From: Bacteroidota bacterium
Lineage (GTDB): Bacteria; Bacteroidota; Bacteroidia; Flavobacteriales_D; Crocinitomicaceae
DNA: 17,224 nucleotides
Assembly: GCA_016866415.1 (NCBI GenBank)
Contig: VGML01000024.1
Coordinates: forward strand, 1-17,224
Direction: 5' to 3'
Part shown: one piece after another, positions 6,112-12,330 of the stretch
Position numbering within the stretch: position 1 is the stretch's first letter
Layout: every line of letters starts with the position of its first letter
Made by a program: the position numbers and the translations under genes
The notes under the pieces: model-generated
Seen by the model: only the letters and a program-made list of their open reading frames with translations
What the model was told of the DNA's origin: nothing
The model's database searches: none

Positions 6112-6756
6112 ATGAAAAAATTAAGTTTATTTTTTATTACAGCTTTATTAGGCGCTTATTTAATAAATTCTTGTTCTATTGAGAGGCGCTATCACAGAAC
6201 AGGGTTCAATGTTAATTGGAATAATGCTTCAATTAAAATGAAGAAAGACAAAAACTCTAACTATTCAGAGGTTGATGTCATTTCTGAAGATTTAGCGAAA
6301 ACAAATACTGTTAGATCAACTAATAATTCAAATACAACTTATGCTGTTATATCTGACAATTCAGTTGCATCAAATGTAACAGATATTTCGACAGTTATTG
6401 AACCAAATACAAATGAAATTCAATCCATTTCAAATGTTTCTTTGGGAGAAAAAAGTTCAACTCTTGCCCATAGCACAACGACTGATTCCAAATTGAATCA
6501 AACTGTTAGAGCCAACAAAAATTCTCACAAACTAACAGTGAAGGCAAAAAATAAGATATTAAAATCTAGCGCTTTATCTCCTGAACCATGGGTTTATGTT
6601 TTATTAATCTTTTTAGTTCCATTCGGAACAACGATTTCAATGTATTTATACGAAGGTAGTTGGACTAAAAGAGTAACCGTTAATTTAATATTAACTCTTC
6701 TTTGCGGTCTTCCTGGCCTTATTCATGCATTAGTAGTTATTTTTGGAAAGAAATAA
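6112..6756 (+). CDS. Lipoprotein with C-terminal Pmp3/YqaE-like membrane domain
   Basis: The 214-residue product has a lipoprotein signal peptide with a lipobox ending in Cys21 (LINSC). Just behind it, IERRYHRTGFNVNWN (23-37) resembles the short conserved motif that follows the lipid anchor in a group of Bacteroidota proteins. A low-complexity Ser/Thr/Asn-rich linker (about 45-155) leads to two hydrophobic helices (159-180 and 188-211). The second, LLCGLPGLIHALVVI, matches the end of Pmp3/YqaE proteins, small membrane proteins linked to membrane potential and stress in other organisms. So a lipid-anchored N-terminus appears joined to a two-helix membrane domain. It is expressed from the promoter box at 6081 and its end overlaps the DUF2752 gene by 14 bases. 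The Pmp3 match is by eye and covers only the last 55 residues; the function is unknown. Confidence 0.7.
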   Translation: MKKLSLFFITALLGAYLINSCSIERRYHRTGFNVNWNNASIKMKKDKNSNYSEVDVISEDLAKTNTVRSTNNSNTTYAVISDNSVASNVTDISTVIEPNTNEIQSISNVSLGEKSSTLAHSTTTDSKLNQTVRANKNSHKLTVKAKNKILKSSALSPEPWVYVLLIFLVPFGTTISMYLYEGSWTKRVTVNLILTLLCGLPGLIHALVVIFGKK

Positions 6757-7069
6757 AATCAGTCTAATTATAAAAAGGGCCCTTCTGGTAATAATACTAG
6801 TAGGGCCTTTTATTTTAATCTTTTTACCTGCTAATTATTTTGATTCAGGACAAAGTATTTGCCTATCAATTCGCTTATTCAATTTAGAATGTTTGGGATG
6901 TGGACTGACTCGTGCAATAATGCATTTGATTCATTTTGATATAAACGCTGCTTGGAATTATAATAAGTTGAGCTTTATTATTTTTCCAATTTTGGTTTTG
7001 TTTTGGATAAATCTTTTCGGAAAATTAATTGGCAAGAAATACTTCACTTTCTTTGATAGCTGGTATTAA
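6743..7069 (+). CDS. DUF2752 membrane protein
   Basis: A 108-residue, strongly hydrophobic protein of the DUF2752 family, whose function is not established. The signature is CLGCGLTRAIMHLIHFD (50-66), i.e. CxxCG-x-TRA, followed by NAAWNYNKLS. The family's two cysteines are therefore present. Hydrophobic helices lie at about 12-30 and 76-96. No ATG is available before the first helix, so the TTG at 6743 is the most reasonable start; it overlaps the preceding gene by 14 bases, suggesting translational coupling. A strong hairpin (6773-6811) lies inside codons 11-23, so expression may be attenuated. The stop codon is separated by eight bases from the convergent small conserved gene. The family call is good; the exact start is uncertain. 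Confidence 0.75.
   Translation: MERNKISLIIKRALLVIILVGPFILIFLPANYFDSGQSICLSIRLFNLECLGCGLTRAIMHLIHFDINAAWNYNKLSFIIFPILVLFWINLFGKLIGKKYFTFFDSWY
6773..6811 (+). terminator. Terminator-like hairpin inside the DUF2752 reading frame
   Basis: AAAAGGGCCC (6773-6782) pairs with GGGCCTTTT (6803-6811), nine pairs with one bulged G. Inside, CTGGTA (6785-6790) pairs with TACTAG (6795-6800) around the loop ATAA, with one G-T wobble. A T-rich stretch follows (6808-6827). It starts 16 bases after the lipoprotein stop codon, the normal place for a terminator, yet it is also within the first transmembrane helix codons of the next gene. Confidence 0.5.
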
Positions 7070-7077
7070 AGAAATTG

Positions 7078-7557
7078 TCAGTCACTTGATAATGGCTTTG
7101 CACTCTCAGGATCGGAATAAACTGTCCAATTTCCCTTTAACTCTCCCAACGTTTGGATTAGCGGATTTAAATACGGATTTTTTCCACTTATCGCCTTAAA
7201 ATAATTAATGGTTTGAGTTTCGTTCTCGTTGATAAAAGACAACACATTCAATCGATTGAAGAAATCAACATCCAATTCGCTACCGAGCATTTTCACGAAA
7301 CGAACTGAGCTGTCAATCGAACAACCTGACGCAGATTCAATATCCTCATCCACAGAGAGTATCAGGTATTGAGAAAAAAGAATGGTTCCGTTACAATTCA
7401 AACTTTTTCCATGCGCTTTCCACGTACTCAAAAAGTCTTGAAGTTTTTCCTCAGCAAGAAGTAGCTCTGTTGAATCTAATTTTCTATCTGCAAGATAAAG
7501 CCAAACGCGGCTCTGTTCAGGAAGTTCTGGGAAAATATGGTTAAAGTTCAGCTGCAT
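7078..7557 (-). CDS. Small conserved Bacteroidota protein (family often mislabelled 'ABC transporter ATPase')
   Basis: A 159-residue soluble protein with no signal peptide and no known function. It resembles a family conserved across Bacteroidota with the features RVWLYLADRKL near the start, then W-x-AHGKSL, a segment like YLILSVDE, SGCSIDSSVRFVK, and VDFFNRLNV. No Walker A or B motif is present, so the frequent database label 'ABC transporter ATPase' is not supported. I start it at the ATG at 7557 because homologues begin about ten residues before the PE-x-x-RVW motif; a longer frame from 7578 exists. It overlaps the CCG-domain Fe-S gene by 17 bases and is the last gene of the six-gene operon. 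The family recognition is from memory and would need a profile search. Confidence 0.75.
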   Translation of the reverse strand: MQLNFNHIFPELPEQSRVWLYLADRKLDSTELLLAEEKLQDFLSTWKAHGKSLNCNGTILFSQYLILSVDEDIESASGCSIDSSVRFVKMLGSELDVDFFNRLNVLSFINENETQTINYFKAISGKNPYLNPLIQTLGELKGNWTVYSDPESAKPLSSD

Positions 7558-8329
7558 TCGCAATGAGTTCGGCAACATCTAACACTTTAATTTCTTGTTC
7601 CTTATCAAAATTCTTGACTCCATCGGTCATCATCGTATTGCAGAATGGGCAACCCGTTGCAATGATAGAAGGATTTACTTCCAATGCGTCTTCCGTTCGT
7701 TCAACATTCACTTCCTTATTCCCTTTTTCGGCCTCCTTGAACATTTGAGCACCTCCGGCTCCACAGCACAGACCATTCGTTTTACAACGTTTCATTTCAA
7801 CCAATTCGGCATCCAATTTTTCGATGAGTGCTCGAGGCGCTTCATAAACATCGTTTGCGCGACCTAAATAACACGGATCATGGAAGGTTATTTTCTTTCC
7901 TTTAAACGTTTGCTTTCCCTCCAAAGTCAATTTTCCAGTATTGATCAAGTCTTGAATCAATTGCGTATGATGAATCACTTCATAATTCCCTCCTAATTCG
8001 GGGTATTCATTTTTCAATGTATTGAAGCAATGCGGGCAAGCAGTTACAATTCGTTTAACCTCATACCCATTCAAAACTTGAATATTCATCATGGCTTGCA
8101 TCTGAAACGTAAATTCGTTTCCTGCACGTTTTGCCGGATCACCTGTACAACTCTCCTCAGTTCCTAAAACTGCAAATTTCACGTTACAATGATTCAGTAT
8201 TTTAACGACTGCTTTGGTAATTTTCTTTGCTCGATCATCAAAACTTCCGGAACACCCTACCCAAAAAAGAATATCAGGTGTTTCTCCATTCGCCATCATT
8301 TCGGCCATTGTTGGTACTTTCAAACTCAT
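7541..8329 (-). CDS. CCG-domain (Fe-S)-binding protein, HdrB-like
   Basis: A 262-residue cytoplasmic protein with two cysteine-rich CCG domains, as in heterodisulfide reductase subunit B, LutA/LldE and GlpC. The first has C26 (VGCSGSFDDR), C61 (ESCTGD), and C98-x-x-C101 (ACPHCFNT). The second has C153 (HDPCYLGR), C188-C189 (LCCGAGG) and C227-x-x-C230 (GCPFCNTMM). The first domain has a single cysteine where the second has CC, a usual arrangement. Such domains bind an Fe-S centre and act in electron transfer or thiol/disulfide chemistry. Its likely partner is the membrane Fe-S protein encoded two genes upstream in the same operon, with a HAD gene between. It follows the HAD stop by three bases and its end overlaps the next gene. 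Substrate unknown. Confidence 0.88.
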   Translation of the reverse strand: MSLKVPTMAEMMANGETPDILFWVGCSGSFDDRAKKITKAVVKILNHCNVKFAVLGTEESCTGDPAKRAGNEFTFQMQAMMNIQVLNGYEVKRIVTACPHCFNTLKNEYPELGGNYEVIHHTQLIQDLINTGKLTLEGKQTFKGKKITFHDPCYLGRANDVYEAPRALIEKLDAELVEMKRCKTNGLCCGAGGAQMFKEAEKGNKEVNVERTEDALEVNPSIIATGCPFCNTMMTDGVKNFDKEQEIKVLDVAELIANAAEL

Positions 8330-8332
8330 AAC

Positions 8333-8761
8333 TTAGTCTTCAAAAACTTGAACATTTGCACTTTTTTCAATCAGGTTGGTAAACTTGCCTGTGTATCTTG
8401 TTGCCCGGACAATATGATTATCAATCCAATGGTAATTTCCTCCTCTTGGCTTTCCCATCAGTATGCCGTGATATTTAAAACCATGTTTGTCCAGCCATCT
8501 TTCTGTTACTTCGCGATGACTTTCCAATCGTGAGGTAAAAAATGTAATTATATGACCTTGATCATACCAGCCATTAATAGTATCGAGCGCATCTGGATAA
8601 AGCTCAGCTGTTTCCATTCGCTCAGGTTCCTCATTCGGAATATCATCACAAACAGTTCCATCAATATCAATCAAATAATTTTTCACGTGCTCAGGCAATA
8701 CGGGTGACAAATGTTTCCCGTCCTCAACTAATTCTATTAACTGATTTTCTTTATTCTTCAT
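8333..8761 (-). CDS. HAD-superfamily phosphatase-like protein
   Basis: A 142-residue cytoplasmic protein of the haloacid dehalogenase superfamily. The nucleophile motif is DIDGTVCDD with D32 and D34. Motif II is FFTSR (T76/S77), the conserved lysine is probably K104 in GKPRGGNYHW, and the Mg-binding acidic motif is WIDN with D114. There is little room for a cap domain, as in the small polynucleotide/sugar-phosphate type HADs. Database entries of this type sometimes carry the label 'phosphoheptose isomerase', which the motifs do not support. It overlaps the membrane Fe-S gene by 11 bases and lies three bases ahead of the CCG gene, so it is transcribed inside the electron-transfer pair. The natural substrate cannot be told from the sequence. 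Confidence 0.85.
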   Translation of the reverse strand: MKNKENQLIELVEDGKHLSPVLPEHVKNYLIDIDGTVCDDIPNEEPERMETAELYPDALDTINGWYDQGHIITFFTSRLESHREVTERWLDKHGFKYHGILMGKPRGGNYHWIDNHIVRATRYTGKFTNLIEKSANVQVFED

Positions 8762-10064
8762 TTGCCCAATTTAATCGATCACTTGGTGAAAATTGCCAAG
8801 GAGCTCCATTATTTTCAATGTTGGTAAGCATTCCTGTTAATTCAGTTGGAATTTTTGATTCTTCCATTACTAAAAACCTTCTCAAATCCACAATAATGGA
8901 AAGTGGGTCAATATTTACAGGGCATTCCTGAACACAAGCATTACAACTTGTACAAGCCCAAACTTCTTCCTCGGTAATGTAATCTCCCAATAAACTTTTT
9001 CCGTCAACGTAATCTTTTCCTTGTTTTCTAAAATTCTCTCCCACTTCCGTTAGTCGATCGCGGGTGTCCATCATGATTTTTCGAGGAGATAATTTCTTTC
9101 CTGTTAGGTTGGCTGGACAAGACGAAGTACACCGACCACATTCAGTACATGTGTATGCATCAAGTAGATTTTTCCAGGTTAAATCTGTTACATCTTTCGC
9201 TCCAAAACGCTTCGGGGTGGCAGCATCTACTGGAGCAGCGTAAGGATCAGCGTTTGGATCCAGCATCAGTTTTACCTCATTGGTAACCGACTCCATGTTC
9301 GTGAACTTTCCTTTATTATCCAGGTTGGAATAATATGTATTTGGGAAAGCCAAGAATATATGGAAATGCTTAGAATAAGGAAGGTAATTCATAAATGTAA
9401 AAACCATAACTACGTGTCCCCACCAACCGATTTGCTCTAATAAATGCAATGTTTCAAGTGAATTTATCTTACCAAATAACAACGGTCCAACGTACTGACT
9501 AATTGTAAATCCATACCCCACATTAGACTGTAAAACTTTTGAAACTTCGTCCGCTCCATTCATTGTGAAAATAAAACAAATCAATACAATTTCCATTATA
9601 AGAATCAGATTCGCGTCTTTTGTTGGCCAACCTTTCAGTTCTTGCATCGTAAATCGTGGCAATTTCAATACGTTTCTTCTCCAAAGGAAAGCGACAGTTC
9701 CAATGAATGCCGCGACCGACAAAATTTCAATGAAGCTAATCATGAATGTATAAAATCCACCAAGCGAAAGATGGAAGAAACGATGACTTCCTGATATTCC
9801 ATCAGCTATGATTTCAATTAATTCAATTTGTGTGATTACAAATGCAGCGTAAAGCGCCAAATGCAGCAAGGCAGGAATGGGACGAGAGAACATTTTCTTT
9901 TGACCAAAAGCTACAAGCAACATCGTTTTCCAACGCTCACCGGCATTATCCGAACGATTAATATCATGTCCAAGTAAAATGTTATATCGAACTTTCCAAA
10001 TGTTGTAACCGAAAAGGCCAAAACTGACTATAAGTAGGATTACGAAGATTAAGTGAGTTATCAT
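8751..10064 (-). CDS. Membrane-anchored (Fe-S)-binding protein, HdrC/NarI-like fusion
   Basis: A 437-residue protein with an N-terminal membrane domain and a C-terminal ferredoxin-type domain. Hydrophobic helices lie at about 4-22, 64-86, 103-128, 151-169 and 212-230; histidines such as H68 and H217 are candidates for haem b ligands, as in NarI-like subunits. The Fe-S domain binds two [4Fe-4S] clusters: CTECGRCTSSCP (C306, C309, C312, C316) and CTSCNACVQECP (C371, C374, C377, C381). This is the usual arrangement of Bacteroidota proteins that pair with an HdrB-like CCG protein, here encoded two genes downstream. Together they probably pass electrons between the quinone pool and an unknown soluble acceptor. 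It lies seven bases after the MCE gene and overlaps the HAD gene. Confidence 0.88.
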   Translation of the reverse strand: MITHLIFVILLIVSFGLFGYNIWKVRYNILLGHDINRSDNAGERWKTMLLVAFGQKKMFSRPIPALLHLALYAAFVITQIELIEIIADGISGSHRFFHLSLGGFYTFMISFIEILSVAAFIGTVAFLWRRNVLKLPRFTMQELKGWPTKDANLILIMEIVLICFIFTMNGADEVSKVLQSNVGYGFTISQYVGPLLFGKINSLETLHLLEQIGWWGHVVMVFTFMNYLPYSKHFHIFLAFPNTYYSNLDNKGKFTNMESVTNEVKLMLDPNADPYAAPVDAATPKRFGAKDVTDLTWKNLLDAYTCTECGRCTSSCPANLTGKKLSPRKIMMDTRDRLTEVGENFRKQGKDYVDGKSLLGDYITEEEVWACTSCNACVQECPVNIDPLSIIVDLRRFLVMEESKIPTELTGMLTNIENNGAPWQFSPSDRLNWANEE

Positions 10065-10071
10065 TGCTTAA

Positions 10072-11109
10072 TTATTCAGGAATTGTGTCTAAAATTTTTC
10101 TAAGCTTTTTCTCTTCATTTCCGCTTAAAGGAACTCCTTTTGTTTTAGCTCCAAAAACAGAAAAATGAATGTAACGTTCCGGGTGTAGTTGTAAATCAGA
10201 CGCTAGATTTTGTAACTCGTTATTTGTTTCTACGAGTTCGGTATACAATTTTTCATCGTTTAACAATTTGCCAACTGTACCTCTCCCAGTTTCAACCTCA
10301 GACAAAACGTTATTTAGTTTTTTGAGTGTTGTCTCCGCATTCAAAATTACTGCCTTGAAATCCGCGGTAACAAGGTCATCAGAAATCTTTTTGGTATTTC
10401 CAATGATGGCCGTAATTTGATCATTACTCTTCTTCAAGTTGGTCGTAATGCTTTCCACATTATTCATAATACGTCCAAAATGAACCTTTTCCTCTGCAAC
10501 AAAACCTTCCAACTCTTGAGCTACATTACCAAGTTTTTCAATTGTGATTTTCACTTGTTTCAAACTCCCCTCAATTTCAGATGTAGCCTTCTCATCCCAA
10601 AATGCAGAAAGAGAAACAACCATTTTATCAATCGAACTCATCATTGCTTGTAATCGCTGAGAAATAGGGTCGGCATATGACTTAACTTGTGACATCATAT
10701 CGACTGAAAGTCTACCAGGTAAAGTTTCTCCAGGTTTATAGTTTCCATTGGAAATATCTGAAGGAACTTGAATTAGAATACCTTTTGTAAGTAAATCAAG
10801 TGATCCGATTTCAACTATTGTTCCTTTTGGTAACTTGACATCGCTATTTTGTATGCTGAAAGTTATTTTCACAAGTTTATCAGCAGGATTACCAGGAACA
10901 TAGGTCACATCCATTATTTTTCCGACGACCACGCCATTCAACGTGACATTATTGGAAACCATTAATTGCCCTGAATTTGGAAAAAAAGCGTAATACTTAT
11001 CATCCCCTCCAAAAAAACTATTTCCTTTCAAAAAGTTTACTCCAGCAACTAAAACTGCAATAGAAATTATAGCTATAATTCCTGCCTTTATTTCTTTTGA
11101 ATATTTCAA
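10072..11109 (-). CDS. MlaD-family (MCE-domain) lipid-transport protein
   Basis: A 345-residue periplasmic protein anchored by one N-terminal helix (about 8-24). An MCE domain follows (about 37-120), with the recognisable YYAFFPNSGQLMVSNNV and LNGVVVGKI segments and the LLTKGILIQV end. A mostly helical region (about 140-320) is consistent with the coiled tunnel or needle of MCE proteins, which carry lipids between the inner and outer membranes. The corresponding permease and ATPase are not in this window. The gene is four bases downstream of the amidase and seven upstream of the membrane Fe-S gene, so all are one operon. Placement next to an amidase and lptD is common in this phylum and supports a role in envelope upkeep. 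Substrate is inference. Confidence 0.88.
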   Translation of the reverse strand: MKYSKEIKAGIIAIISIAVLVAGVNFLKGNSFFGGDDKYYAFFPNSGQLMVSNNVTLNGVVVGKIMDVTYVPGNPADKLVKITFSIQNSDVKLPKGTIVEIGSLDLLTKGILIQVPSDISNGNYKPGETLPGRLSVDMMSQVKSYADPISQRLQAMMSSIDKMVVSLSAFWDEKATSEIEGSLKQVKITIEKLGNVAQELEGFVAEEKVHFGRIMNNVESITTNLKKSNDQITAIIGNTKKISDDLVTADFKAVILNAETTLKKLNNVLSEVETGRGTVGKLLNDEKLYTELVETNNELQNLASDLQLHPERYIHFSVFGAKTKGVPLSGNEEKKLRKILDTIPE

Positions 11110-11113
11110 ATTT

Positions 11114-12298
11114 CTATTTTTCTGCTAATTTAATAGCTTTTTCAATACTAATTCGCTCTTCATTCAAGAATGCAACTACAAATGCATTGTTAAATCCTTT
11201 CTCAATGAGTTCGATTTTATATTCTTTGGCTGCTTTTAGATCATGATGAAAAAGACCAGTGCAGTATTTATACAACTTGTTTTCATGATACTCAAAAATT
11301 TCCAAGCCTTTGAATCTTGTTGAATTTGTAGCCAATTTTTTATCTGAAGTTTCAATTTGAATGCGAAAAATCAACCCTGTACTATCCTTTGTAATAGCTG
11401 GCTTTTCCTCTTTTTTAGGATTTTCATTCGAAACTAAATTTGGTGAAGGATTCTCTGAAATTACTGCTTTGCCCTCCAATTGATTTTTATAACTCTCGAA
11501 AGCCTTGAACATGGAATTAGCCATTTTTTCTTGCCCTTCATTTTTACCTAAAAAATTCTCTTCAGATGGATTCGTTAAAAAGCCCGTTTCGATTAACACA
11601 CTTGGCATTGTTGTTTTGTAAAGAACTAAAAATCCTGCTTGTTTCACACCGCGGTCATAGCGACCAATTCGTTTGAATTCCTTTTGAAGATTTGTAGCAA
11701 AAAGAATCGAATGATCTAAAAATACGGAAAGCTGAAGTTGTTTTGCAATAATCGCATCTGGAGACATGTCGAAATCCTCGTATTTCGCGCCTTTGTCATC
11801 TTCCAAAGCAATAATTGAGTTTTCTCGCTCAGCGACACGTTGTTGGGCTTCCGTTCGGTGTAAACCCAATACATAAGTTTCTGTTCCATAGGCGACATTG
11901 CTTCCTGCATTGGCATGAATACATATAAATAAATCTGCTTTTGCTCGATTGGCAATGTTCGCGCGTTCAATTAATTCCACGAAAACATCCGTGTTCCGCG
12001 TGTAAACTAAATTGATGTTCGGGTATTTTGCTTTAATTAATTCGCCTAGCCTCAGTGCAATCGCCAAACAAACATGTTTTTCGTGTGCAAAACTCCCATG
12101 ACATCCGGGATCTTTTCCACCATGACCAGCATCAATTACAATTGTTTTTAAAACCCGCTTATCTGATTTTGACTGAGCAAAGTTGACTTTTGGAGTGAAA
12201 CAAAATGCTAGAAAAAGTATAGTAATCAATAAATGAGCATTGCCAACGTTTATTGAAAGCACACTGAATTTTGGTAATTTTGCAGCAGGATGTCGCAT
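11114..12298 (-). CDS. N-acetylmuramoyl-L-alanine amidase (Amidase_3) with C-terminal SPOR-like domain
   Basis: A 394-residue exported zinc hydrolase that cuts peptidoglycan stem peptides from the glycan chain. A hydrophobic signal peptide core (23-36) ends near NFAQS (39-43). The zinc ligands are H59 (DAGHGG), E73 (HEK) and H128 (IHAN), and the catalytic E237 lies in LIETGF. A Lys/Pro-rich linker (about 275-305) leads to a domain (about 308-385) that resembles a SPOR or related peptidoglycan-binding fold, which is a weaker call. The start at 12298 gives an unusually long 22-residue stretch ahead of the hydrophobic core, but no ATG occurs later, and an exact promoter box ends five bases upstream. 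The divergent lptD promoter box appears to lie within this stretch. It heads the six-gene operon. Confidence 0.9.
   Translation of the reverse strand: MRHPAAKLPKFSVLSINVGNAHLLITILFLAFCFTPKVNFAQSKSDKRVLKTIVIDAGHGGKDPGCHGSFAHEKHVCLAIALRLGELIKAKYPNINLVYTRNTDVFVELIERANIANRAKADLFICIHANAGSNVAYGTETYVLGLHRTEAQQRVAERENSIIALEDDKGAKYEDFDMSPDAIIAKQLQLSVFLDHSILFATNLQKEFKRIGRYDRGVKQAGFLVLYKTTMPSVLIETGFLTNPSEENFLGKNEGQEKMANSMFKAFESYKNQLEGKAVISENPSPNLVSNENPKKEEKPAITKDSTGLIFRIQIETSDKKLATNSTRFKGLEIFEYHENKLYKYCTGLFHHDLKAAKEYKIELIEKGFNNAFVVAFLNEERISIEKAIKLAEK
12253..12282 (+). promoter_or_regulatory. lptD promoter: TTG (-33) and TAATTTTG (-7)
   Basis: TTG at 12253-12255 and an exact TAnnTTTG box at 12275-12282 are separated by 19 bases, the usual Bacteroidota spacing. 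The start of transcription would be near 12287-12290, giving a leader of about 40 bases. The whole site lies within the amidase coding sequence (codons for residues about 6-15). This is the best-supported promoter in the window. Confidence 0.6.
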
Positions 12299-12303
12299 AT
12301 TAA

Positions 12304-12311
12304 CAAAATTA
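12304..12311 (-). promoter_or_regulatory. Amidase-operon promoter -7 box (TAATTTTG), probably leaderless
   Basis: On the minus strand TAATTTTG ends five bases before the ATG at 12298 (TAATTTTGTTAATATG). Transcription would start at or next to the A of the ATG. No clear -33 element is visible at the expected distance. It sits in the lptD leader and faces the lptD promoter. Confidence 0.5.
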
Positions 12312-12330
12312 CTTCGATACTTTAGCTCAC

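Noticed and set aside
8189..8533. 114-codon plus-strand frame
   Set aside because: Antisense to the CCG and HAD genes, crossing their junction; composition of a shadow frame.
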